From the NCBI GenBank assembly GCA_902796215.1, contig CADBNY010000055.1:1-13426 (forward strand): DNA of 13,426 nucleotides, given 5' to 3'. Positions 1 through 5,599 of this stretch are shown here, piece after piece. The notes under the pieces were generated by a model. The model saw nothing but the letters and a program-made list of their open reading frames with translations. It made no database searches and was not told where the DNA came from. A program made the translations under genes and the position numbers. Positions within the stretch are counted from its first letter, which is position 1. Each line of letters begins with the position of its first letter. Source of the stretch: an uncultured Erysipelotrichaceae bacterium (lineage in GTDB: Bacteria; Bacillota_I; Bacilli_A; RF39; UBA660).

Positions 1-107
1 GCATCGTCTCCGACCTCTGATGCAGCTTTTGTTGCGGCATTTGTTACATCATCTCCTGTCTCTGATGCAGCTTTTGTTGCGGCATTTAACATATCATCTC
101 CTGTTTC
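1..107 (-). repeat. 45-bp in-frame tandem repeat (15-aa unit), continues past left edge
   Basis: Three copies are visible on the minus strand: 107-63, 62-18 and 17-1 (the last cut by the edge). The copies read ETGDDMLNAATKAAS, ETGDDVTNAATKAAS and EVGDDA. The two complete copies share a run of 27 identical bases (16-42 and 61-87 on the plus strand), so identity extends to synonymous positions. This suggests recent duplication or ongoing homogenisation. The unit is exactly 15 codons, so copy-number change keeps the frame. The Ala/Lys/Asp-rich sequence should form an amphipathic helix. Confidence 0.9.
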
Positions 108-1034
108 TGACACAGTTTTTTCTGCTAGAACTGCTCCTTCTCCTGCAGCAGGTGCTTTAACAAAAAGGCCTTTTACTGCAGTTTGAAGTCCTTGCAGAAT
201 ATAATGGAATGCTACTACGGTGGCAGCTTGTATAGCTCCTGTTTTTACCCCTAAAGCAAAGGAGTCGTCATAATTCATTTCTGATTCTAATCCTGCTTGA
301 GTACCTGATCCTAATCCACCTATTCCAGCAACTGTTGCAGCCATCTTTAAAGAACTCATTCCTGCAATAGCTCCTGCATTTGCTCCGGCTAAAATTCCAG
401 TACCACTGGCTACACCACCAGCAGCACCAATTCCTGCTCCTCCTAATGCTGCTGTGGCAAAGTATCCTGTTGCTAATCCTATAGTCTTAAAAAGGCCAGC
501 TATTTTGCCATCTTCTTTAAAATAGCTATATTTAACTACATCTTTTAGTTCATTTTTATATCTTTCTTGGAAAAAATCTCCTACATGGTCTTTTTTAATA
601 TAGTCTCCAATTTTTTCTTTGGCACCTGAACTAAATAATCCAACTACCATTCCTATTGCTGATATAAAACCGTCTGTGATTTGTTCTCCAGCTGTTCCAA
701 ATCCTTCTAACTTTTTAGCAACACTTAAACTATATGTATTTAAAAGTCGATAAATAGGGTTTGCTGATTCGACATCTTTATTATATTGTTCTATTAATTT
801 TGCTTTATCATTAATTTCTTTAATTAATTTATTAATTGTATCAATCCCTTGAAAGATTAGTTGTGAACTATTTGAAAGATTACTTGTATTTACATATTCA
901 ATTCCTCTTGCACTCTTTATTACTGATATTGCACTATCCATTTCAGATGTCATTGTTGATAATTCTTTTGTTCCTTGATTTAATAAATCTATAGCTGAAC
1001 TTATTAATGTTGGATTATAATTTAGTTTTGCCAT
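1..1034 (-). CDS. Putative type VII-secreted LXG-like/polymorphic-toxin-like protein, N-terminal part, cut by left edge
   Basis: An open frame of 344 codons starts at ATG 1034 (MAKLNYNPTLISSAIDLLNQ) behind a good Shine-Dalgarno (AGGAGA, 1042-1047) and runs off the left edge without a stop. Residues 1-100 look like a helical hairpin rich in small polar and aliphatic residues, as in LXG/WXG100-type secretion domains. Residues about 95-180 are mixed. Residues about 180-250 are Gly/Ala-rich and hydrophobic (for example AALGGAGIGAAGG), resembling the glycine-zipper pre-toxin regions of polymorphic toxins. From about residue 310 there are 15-residue tandem repeats of the type ETGDDxxNAATKAAS, still running at the edge. 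There is no signal peptide. The gene follows the 108-aa helical protein by 15 nt, so the two are co-transcribed. LXG effectors are known to be encoded just downstream of small helical partners; that this is such an effector is inference. The C-terminus, where a toxin domain would lie, is outside the window. It could equally be a non-toxic surface or secreted protein. Confidence 0.6.
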   Translation of the reverse strand, partial: MAKLNYNPTLISSAIDLLNQGTKELSTMTSEMDSAISVIKSARGIEYVNTSNLSNSSQLIFQGIDTINKLIKEINDKAKLIEQYNKDVESANPIYRLLNTYSLSVAKKLEGFGTAGEQITDGFISAIGMVVGLFSSGAKEKIGDYIKKDHVGDFFQERYKNELKDVVKYSYFKEDGKIAGLFKTIGLATGYFATAALGGAGIGAAGGVASGTGILAGANAGAIAGMSSLKMAATVAGIGGLGSGTQAGLESEMNYDDSFALGVKTGAIQAATVVAFHYILQGLQTAVKGLFVKAPAAGEGAVLAEKTVSETGDDMLNAATKAASETGDDVTNAATKAASEVGDD

Positions 1035-1049
1035 TGAAACATCTCCTTT

Positions 1050-1376
1050 TTAATTGTTATTATTTAAGCTTTCTTGGTATGCTTTTAGTTCTGCTACTTG
1101 TGCATTATATACTTGAGTTGCATCTGAAATTACTTGATCAGCATATCCTTGGAGGGTTAACTTTAATCTTTCTAATTCTGTTCCAATTTGTATTATTGTA
1201 CTTTCTAGCGTTTTTCCATCAACAGAAAGTGCTTTTTCATTGCAGGTTTCTCCTGCTTCTCGAATTATAGACCCACTTTTGTCTAAAGCAGATATTGCTT
1301 CCTTATACTGATTACATCCAGATATAATTGTATTTAAATCTATAATTTGAGATTCATTTGTTATACCATATGCCAT
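1050..1376 (-). CDS. Small helical WXG100/Lap-like protein, probable type VII secretion partner
   Basis: 108 aa, beginning MAYGITNESQIIDLNTIISG. An ATG two codons upstream (1382) extends the frame, but it lies only 1 nt after the ribosome site GGGAG (1384-1388). The ATG at 1376 has a 7-nt spacer and is the better start. The protein is predicted to be almost wholly alpha-helical, with a break near the middle (about residues 47-55, SVDGK), giving two helices like WXG100 proteins. It has no tryptophan, so the WXG turn is absent, and I see no YxxxD/E export motif near the C-terminus, which ends in a run of Asn. Its size, helical content and position 15 nt upstream of a larger LXG-like gene fit the small partner proteins (Lap type) encoded with LXG effectors. 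That role is inferred from layout, not from a recognised family signature. Two cysteines (in ISGCNQ and GETCNE) are unusual for this class. Confidence 0.55.
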   Translation of the reverse strand: MAYGITNESQIIDLNTIISGCNQYKEAISALDKSGSIIREAGETCNEKALSVDGKTLESTIIQIGTELERLKLTLQGYADQVISDATQVYNAQVAELKAYQESLNNNN

Positions 1377-1383
1377 AATCATA

Positions 1384-1389
1384 CTCCCT
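1384..1389 (-). promoter_or_regulatory. Ribosome binding site that decides the start of the 108-aa gene
   Basis: AGGGAG on the minus strand, with GGGAG ending at 1384. The first in-frame ATG (1382) is 1 nt away, too close for initiation. The second (1376) is 7 nt away, the usual spacing. This supports the shorter protein. Confidence 0.7.
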
Positions 1390-1416
1390 TATCTTTATCT
1401 TCATTTTCTCATAAAA

Positions 1417-1445
1417 AATTTAAAAAAGCAATTTTTTGGTATCAA
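1417..1445 (-). promoter_or_regulatory. Possible sigma-A promoter for the secretion-like pair
   Basis: On the minus strand a TTGATA box (1440-1445, 5 of 6 to TTGACA) is followed after 17 nt by TAAATT (1417-1422, 4 of 6 to TATAAT). It lies about 40 nt upstream of the 108-aa gene. The region is so AT-rich that chance matches are common, so this is tentative. Confidence 0.35.
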
Positions 1446-1558
1446 TATTAGAAAAAAAATATGAAAAATTCACTGTAAAACTAAATGTATCCTTAAAATT
1501 GCATTTACTATGAATATCATTAGAAAATTTGTTCTTTTAATTTAAAAAGAAAAACAGT

Positions 1559-1590
1559 ACAAAAAAGCTATCTATATTAATGATAACTTT
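1559..1590 (-). terminator. Weak intrinsic terminator of the pgi-sortase operon
   Basis: On the minus strand AAAGTTATC (1582-1590) pairs with GATAGCTTT (1564-1572), giving a 9-bp stem with one G-U wobble and a 9-nt loop. It is followed by a run of T (1561-1566). On the plus strand the wobble becomes a mismatch and no T-run follows, so it works only for minus-strand transcripts. The stem is AT-rich and therefore weak. It sits about 100 nt after the sortase stop codon. Confidence 0.5.
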
Positions 1591-1693
1591 GCTTCTTGTC
1601 TATATAATGGATACATTACTTATTGCAATCTAATCAACAAATTGAAAAATAATTATTGATATTTAAGATATGTGAATTATAGGATAGTTCTTT

Positions 1694-2473
1694 CTATTTT
1701 TCTTTACCTATTACTAGCAAATATGTATCTGGTGGATTATAATGACAAACTTGAAGTACAATTAATCTATCATTGCTTGTTATTTCTAAATTAGTATCTT
1801 TATATAAACTGTCTTGTAACAATCTTCCAACATGTTTTAAGAAATCTTCTTCACTATAAAAAATTACTTTCATATGTTCGTTATTAGAGTCATTTACAAT
1901 TTTAATCGCAATAACTTCATAATGAACTTTTTTTTCATCAATGCTTAGATAAATGTCTTTATAATTATTAAATATATTTTTATCTGTATAAGCTTCTAAA
2001 TTAATAAATGGTAATTGTGAAAAGTATTTTTCATTTCTTGTATTATGCCCATATATATTTATTTGTTTGTTGTTTGCTAAATCTGTATTTCGATAATCAA
2101 AAAATGGTACACCTAACCCATCTTTTTGATTATATAAATTATTATTTAAATAAAATGCATTATTTTCAGCTCTTGTGACAAGGGCATTTATATTTAAATT
2201 AGGAATTTCTAGTCTTCCCATAATATATGGATTCCCATATTGTTCCCTATATGCTGGTATCTCATTAGTATAATTAATGATTTCTTCTTTTTTTTGTTCC
2301 TTATAATCATCTTTATCGGAATAGTTTTGTTGCTTTTTTTCTTTAATTAAGTCTTCAACAACTGGGATTGTTTTTTGTTTATATTCTTGATAAATAATAC
2401 TTAATCCTAGAGATAAGAGTGCGCTTAATAATATAATTCCGATGTAAATAATAATTTTCTTTTTATTCTTCAT
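1694..2473 (-). CDS. srtB: Class B-like sortase, divergent active site
   Basis: Sortases are membrane-anchored transpeptidases that join surface proteins or pilins to the cell wall. This 259-aa protein has an N-terminal signal anchor (residues 7-28) and a charged linker (40-68). The catalytic domain matches class B in order: GRLEIPNLNI (86-95), the NNAFYLN segment (104-110), FFDYRNTDL (124-132), IYGHNT with catalytic His143, and LQVC with catalytic Cys243. Two features differ from the family: the TLxTC signature reads VLQVC, and the Arg normally about eight residues after Cys is absent (CHYNPPDTYLLVIGK has no Arg). The only nearby Arg is R236, before the Cys. The reading frame is intact and the length is normal for class B. 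It is the last gene of the pgi operon, 15 nt after the HAD gene, with its own AGGAGA site. No sorting-signal substrate is visible in the window. The fold assignment is secure; activity and exact class are less so. Confidence 0.88.
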   Translation of the reverse strand: MKNKKKIIIYIGIILLSALLSLGLSIIYQEYKQKTIPVVEDLIKEKKQQNYSDKDDYKEQKKEEIINYTNEIPAYREQYGNPYIMGRLEIPNLNINALVTRAENNAFYLNNNLYNQKDGLGVPFFDYRNTDLANNKQINIYGHNTRNEKYFSQLPFINLEAYTDKNIFNNYKDIYLSIDEKKVHYEVIAIKIVNDSNNEHMKVIFYSEEDFLKHVGRLLQDSLYKDTNLEITSNDRLIVLQVCHYNPPDTYLLVIGKEK

Positions 2474-2488
2474 TATATTTCTCCTATT

Positions 2489-3193
2489 TTATATTTTCTT
2501 TAAAAAAATCTCTATTCCTTCTTTTGGATTTTTACTTATTTTTCTTCTCGTGGCTTTTTCTAGCTTTTTGCAACTATCTTTTATTACATAGCTATATGGA
2601 AGGTTAGTAACTAGAGAATAATCACTTTCATTTGCGCATACTGCAATCACATCTTTTAGGGCAAAATTGTTTTTTAAGCCAATTTGATCTACTCCTGAAA
2701 ACATACTATTTTTTCCAGATACAATTTCTAAGTACATTTTATCCTTTTTAATAAATATAGAACTATTTATATTTAATTTACTTAGTTTTTCTCTTTCTTC
2801 TTCTTTTTCTATTTCTACTTCTATCTTGTATATATCTTTCTTTTCTGTCTCTTGAGCTTCTTCATATATGTTATTTTCTGTATAATAGAGAATATTGTAT
2901 CCTTCAAAAATGGTAGAAATTTTTTTGATATTTGATATTGCTATTTTCTTTTTTGCAATGCATTGTTCTTTTAGTACATCATAAATGTAGCTTCCATTTA
3001 ATGAAATAATATAGTCAATAAATGGAAAATCTTTATTATATTCTAATACTTCTTGATATGTTCCGTTGGTACAAACACAAAAAAGAATTCCTTTTTTTCT
3101 TATTCTTTCAATTTCTAACATTATTGATTGAGAAATAGCACTTTCTTCGTCAATTAATGCATGATAAAAACTAACAACTACCATTTTTTTCAT
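2489..3193 (-). CDS. Cof-type HAD superfamily protein, probable catalytically dead pseudoenzyme
   Basis: 234 aa with the outline of a Cof/type IIB HAD phosphatase, slightly short for the family (about 260-280). The core landmarks align, but the catalytic residues are replaced. Motif I DxDGT reads SFYHA (8-12), losing both the nucleophile Asp and the acid/base Asp. Motif II keeps a Thr (CTNG, 41-44, where the family has TGR). The usual LNGA segment is SLNGSYIYD (64-72). Motif IV GDxxND reads CANESD (186-191), keeping only the last Asp. The expected Lys of motif III has no clear equivalent. The cap domain (about 75-150) is Lys/Glu-rich. Start 3193 overlaps the PAP2 stop by ATGA and has AAAGGAG upstream, which indicates translational coupling. 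The open frame and operon position argue against a decaying pseudogene. A binding or regulatory role, perhaps sensing a phosphorylated sugar or lipid, is speculation. HAD fold likely; loss of phosphatase activity inferred from residues. Confidence 0.75.
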   Translation of the reverse strand: MKKMVVVSFYHALIDEESAISQSIMLEIERIRKKGILFCVCTNGTYQEVLEYNKDFPFIDYIISLNGSYIYDVLKEQCIAKKKIAISNIKKISTIFEGYNILYYTENNIYEEAQETEKKDIYKIEVEIEKEEEREKLSKLNINSSIFIKKDKMYLEIVSGKNSMFSGVDQIGLKNNFALKDVIAVCANESDYSLVTNLPYSYVIKDSCKKLEKATRRKISKNPKEGIEIFLKKI

Positions 3194-3795
3194 TTTTTCT
3201 TTACTCCTTTTTGATTAAATTTGTTTGTTACTATTATTAATATTATTAGAGATAATATGTAACCAGCTAGGACATCGCTAGGATAATGAACCCCTAAATA
3301 GATTCTACTACATCCAATTCCTAAAATTAATAAAAGTAATAAGATTATTGTTAAGTACTTTAAGTATTTATTTTTTATTTTTTTATTCACAAAGTAGATT
3401 AAAAATCCATAAATAGCAATCGATATCATAGCGTGTCCAGATGGAAATGAGTATCCTCCTTGCCTAATTAAACTTACATGATTTGGTCTTGTTCTTTGAA
3501 TAATATATTTCATTGCTTGATTTAATAAAACTGTAATCAAAACTGTCACTCCTAAGATGTTTCGATCTTTTTTTGAAAGCAAAATTAGTAATAATACTGT
3601 GATACATAATATATTAATTGTATTACCAAATGTTGTTATTGTTTTAAAAAAAGTATCGAAGAAGTCATTTCTTATACTAAATATTGTGTCATATATCTTA
3701 TTATCAAATTGGATAATATTATTTGTTAAGATCATAATCAGTATAATAATAAAACTTATTATTAATATTGTTGTTAAAAAATATCTGTTTTTCAT
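3190..3795 (-). CDS. PAP2-family membrane phosphatase (lipid phosphate/undecaprenyl-PP phosphatase type)
   Basis: 201 aa, an integral membrane protein with about six hydrophobic segments (starting near residues 6, 55, 80, 122, 146 and 176). It carries the complete PAP2 signature: K96-x6-R103-P104 (in KYIIQRTRP), P118-S-G-H121 (FPSGHA) and S163-R-x5-H170-x3-D174 (SRIYLGVHYPSD). His121 and His170 are the expected catalytic pair, facing the outer side of the membrane. Family members dephosphorylate phosphatidic acid, phosphatidylglycerol phosphate or undecaprenyl pyrophosphate (BcrC type); the substrate cannot be told from sequence alone. The length matches BcrC/PgpB-like proteins. It overlaps the pgi stop and the HAD start by ATGA on both sides, so the three genes are translationally coupled. 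An AGGAGA site precedes the start. Confidence 0.92.
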   Translation of the reverse strand: MKNRYFLTTILIISFIIILIMILTNNIIQFDNKIYDTIFSIRNDFFDTFFKTITTFGNTINILCITVLLLILLSKKDRNILGVTVLITVLLNQAMKYIIQRTRPNHVSLIRQGGYSFPSGHAMISIAIYGFLIYFVNKKIKNKYLKYLTIILLLLLILGIGCSRIYLGVHYPSDVLAGYILSLIILIIVTNKFNQKGVKKK

Positions 3796-4988
3796 ATTTC
3801 TCCTAATGCTTCTTTTACTTCTTTTTTATATATTTCTACACCTGGTTGATTAAATGGATCTACTTCAAATAGAAATCCTGAGAAAGCTGAGCTTAACATG
3901 AAGAAATATATTAATGTGGAAATTGTTTCTAAATCTATTTTTCCTATTGATATTTCCAAACAAGGAACTGAACCTTTAAAATGAGCTCTTATTGTTGATG
4001 ATAAAACAGTATTGTTTATTTCATGGAGATTTCTGTTCTTATAATCAATAAAATTATCTGTTTTTTCTACTTTTATGAATGTTTCAAAAACTATTTTATT
4101 TCCTTCCTGAATAAATTGTCCTAAAGAATGCAAATCTTTTGTATAAATACTTGAGGTTGGATAAATTCCTACTCCATTTTTCCCTTCTGTTTCGCCAAAT
4201 AATTGTTTTAACCATTCTGTAAAACCATACATGTTTTGTTCAAATACACAAAAATTTTCTATTAATTTTCCTTTTTCAAATAGCATCTTTCGAATAATAG
4301 AATATTCAAAGGCCTTATCAATTAATCTTTTTCCATCATAATAGCCATCTATTATCTTGTCTATATCATAATTTAGGGCTAGTGGAAGTAAATGAGATGG
4401 TGTTATAAAAGAAAATCTTCCGCCAATATCTTCTGGTATTTCAAATGATTTATAATTATTTTCATTCACTTCTTCTCTTAGGTTTCCTTTTTCTTTATCT
4501 GTTGTTATAAAGATTCTTTTTCTTATTTCTTCCTTAGAATACTTTCTTTTTAATATTTTTTTTATTTCTGTGTATGAAATCATTGTTTCCATCGTGGTTC
4601 CACTTTTACTGATTACATTTATACAAAAATTTTTATTTTCTAAATATAGTAATAATTCATCTAAATATTTACTAGATAAAGTTATTCCGGCATAAATTAC
4701 TTCAAAGCTTTCATCATTAAAGTATTTTTTAAACATTTCTTGAAAAGCATAACTTCCTAAATAAGAACCACCTATTCCTATTACTACCATACAATCAAAG
4801 TTTTCTTTTATATATTTAGCTGTTTCTTTAATATCTTCTATGATTTCTTTAGAAATATTTTTTGTCCATCCTATCATATTGCTATTTAGTAATTTTTTAA
4901 TATAGAATTCTTTCTTAGAATAATACTTTTTAAATTCATCTTTATCAATGAAAGGTTTTGTATAAGTTTCAAAATCAAATTTTATCAT
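3792..4988 (-). CDS. pgi: Glucose-6-phosphate isomerase
   Basis: Cytosolic enzyme interconverting glucose-6-phosphate and fructose-6-phosphate, linking glycolysis to UDP-glucose and cell-wall sugar supply. 398 aa, shorter than the roughly 430-450 of most Bacillota enzymes, with the shortening mostly at the N-terminus, but all signatures are present. These are the sugar-phosphate-binding GIGGSYLGS (71-79) and SKSGTT (127-132), PGI signature DIGGRFSFITPS (187-198), ETEGK with catalytic Glu (266-270), DLHSLGQ with His287, and the C-terminal signature FNQPGVEIYKK (379-389) with catalytic Lys388. The start at 4988 has AGAGGAGA at ideal spacing. It is the first gene of an operon with a strong promoter just upstream, and its stop overlaps the PAP2 start. 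Pgi leading an operon with membrane phosphatase and sortase genes is unusual and hints at a link between sugar supply and the envelope. Confidence 0.97.
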   Translation of the reverse strand: MIKFDFETYTKPFIDKDEFKKYYSKKEFYIKKLLNSNMIGWTKNISKEIIEDIKETAKYIKENFDCMVVIGIGGSYLGSYAFQEMFKKYFNDESFEVIYAGITLSSKYLDELLLYLENKNFCINVISKSGTTMETMISYTEIKKILKRKYSKEEIRKRIFITTDKEKGNLREEVNENNYKSFEIPEDIGGRFSFITPSHLLPLALNYDIDKIIDGYYDGKRLIDKAFEYSIIRKMLFEKGKLIENFCVFEQNMYGFTEWLKQLFGETEGKNGVGIYPTSSIYTKDLHSLGQFIQEGNKIVFETFIKVEKTDNFIDYKNRNLHEINNTVLSSTIRAHFKGSVPCLEISIGKIDLETISTLIYFFMLSSAFSGFLFEVDPFNQPGVEIYKKEVKEALGEI

Positions 4989-5005
4989 TTTATCTCCTCT
5001 TTTAT

Positions 5006-5033
5006 ATTATATCATATACCAAGTCTTTGTGAA
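5006..5033 (-). promoter_or_regulatory. Strong sigma-A promoter of the pgi operon
   Basis: On the minus strand TTCACA (5028-5033, 5 of 6 to consensus) is followed after 16 nt by a perfect TATAAT (5006-5011). A TG at extended -10 position (TGATATAAT) strengthens it. It lies directly upstream of the pgi ribosome site, leaving a very short leader. No terminator separates it from the upstream 154-aa gene, so read-through can add to pgi expression. Confidence 0.8.
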
Positions 5034-5050
5034 TAGATTGTCACTCTCAA

Positions 5051-5515
5051 TTATTTATTATTTCCTTCATAAATAATTGCTTCATATAATAAATCTACTA
5101 AATGATTACTTGGTTTTAATTTATACTTTCTTTTTATTTTATCAAATACATCATAACTGTATTCCATATTTAGGTAGGGATAAATTAATTCTTTTTTATT
5201 TTTTATTTCTTTTAGATAATCTAATGTGTATGTTTCTTCTATTATTAATAGTGGATAATTTTTTGACCATTTTTTGAATTTTTCAAGTATAAAATATATA
5301 TTATTTACATAAGTAAATTGATTTTTATCATAAGATATTATTCTTTTTATATCTTCATTTTCAATTAAATTACTTTCTACACGATAGTCAAAACGATCTT
5401 CTAAGATAATTCCATTCAGTTTTAAAGCACTAATTTGGGCAATAAACCCTTTTTCACTATTACTATGTGTTGGAATGATTTCTACTATTATATATTTATC
5501 CTTTTGTAAGTTCAT
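5051..5515 (-). CDS. Small protein with degenerate DnaQ-like (DEDDh exonuclease) fold, function unknown
   Basis: 154 aa, not confidently recognised. The N-terminus YIIVEIIPTHSNSEKGFIAQ (8-27) and the following ISALKLNGIILEDRFDYRV resemble the first strands of DnaQ-type 3'-5' exonucleases (pattern VDIETTGL...IIQIGAVKL). There the metal-binding DxE would fall at E12/I14, so at least one acid is lost. The later region LLIIEETYTLDYLKEI (89-104) takes the place of the usual HNAxFD motif without its Asp. The C-terminus SNHLVDLLYEAIIYEG (136-151) resembles HxxxxD...A but lacks the Asp five after His. If the fold is right the protein is almost certainly not an active nuclease. It has its own promoter, a GAGG site 7 nt before ATG, and is followed 62 nt later by pgi. 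A nucleic-acid-binding or protein-binding role is possible but is only inference. Confidence 0.6.
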   Translation of the reverse strand: MNLQKDKYIIVEIIPTHSNSEKGFIAQISALKLNGIILEDRFDYRVESNLIENEDIKRIISYDKNQFTYVNNIYFILEKFKKWSKNYPLLIIEETYTLDYLKEIKNKKELIYPYLNMEYSYDVFDKIKRKYKLKPSNHLVDLLYEAIIYEGNNK

Positions 5516-5540
5516 ATTATAACCTCTCTTATTAGTCTTT

Positions 5541-5569
5541 ATTATACTAAAGAAGATTGTTTTTTACAA
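5541..5569 (-). promoter_or_regulatory. Sigma-A promoter of the 154-aa gene
   Basis: On the minus strand TTGTAA (5564-5569, 4 of 6) and a perfect TATAAT (5541-5546) are separated by exactly 17 nt. The start codon follows at 5515. The -35 box overlaps the tail of the upstream terminator hairpin. Confidence 0.75.
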
Positions 5570-5599
5570 AAGAAAAAGAGTTTTCACTCCTTTTCTTTC
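5567..5599 (-). terminator. Intrinsic terminator of the glucan synthase gene, containing its stop codon
   Basis: On the minus strand AAAAGGAGT (5586-5594) pairs with ACTCTTTTT (5573-5581) around a GAAA tetraloop (5582-5585), with one G-T wobble. The pairing extends outward through G5595-C5572 and three further A-T pairs. The 3' side is itself the T-rich tract. The stop codon TGA (5584-5586) lies at the junction of stem and loop, so the last codons of the giant gene form the hairpin. Its distal end runs into the -35 box of the next promoter. Confidence 0.7.

Larger units (their letters stand above)
1377..1693. other. Intergenic gap between the sortase operon and the secretion-like pair
   Basis: This 317-nt gap has no credible ORF. 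Read on the minus strand it holds, in order, the terminator of the sortase operon (about 1559-1590), a very AT-rich stretch, a possible promoter (1417-1445) and a leader of roughly 30 nt carrying the Shine-Dalgarno. Apart from these I see no RNA gene or repeat of note in it. Confidence 0.7.

Noticed and set aside
1..107. Start of a CRISPR array
   Set aside because: The 45-bp units are contiguous without spacers, lie in frame within an ORF, and encode near-identical 15-aa units.
1484..1617. Nine-base inverted repeat AATGTATCC / GGATACATT separated by about 116 nt in the 1377-1693 gap
   Set aside because: A 9-bp match in a 300-nt AT-rich region is not rare by chance, and it coincides with no element boundary or gene.
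1560..1650. Possible small RNA from a TTGCAA / TATATA promoter-like pair running into the 1559-1590 terminator
   Set aside because: The boxes are weak and the transcript would be only about 45 nt. The hairpin is explained better as the end of the sortase operon.
2489..3193. Frameshifted or decayed pseudogene instead of a pseudoenzyme
   Set aside because: The frame is open throughout, with an intact ribosome site and ATGA coupling, and homology landmarks occur in order in a single phase. The substitutions are point replacements, not a shift.
3190..5586. Mycoplasma-type genetic code (TGA = Trp) suggested by the very low GC
   Set aside because: TGA ends the pgi, PAP2 and glucan synthase frames exactly where family homology ends, and tryptophan is encoded by TGG.
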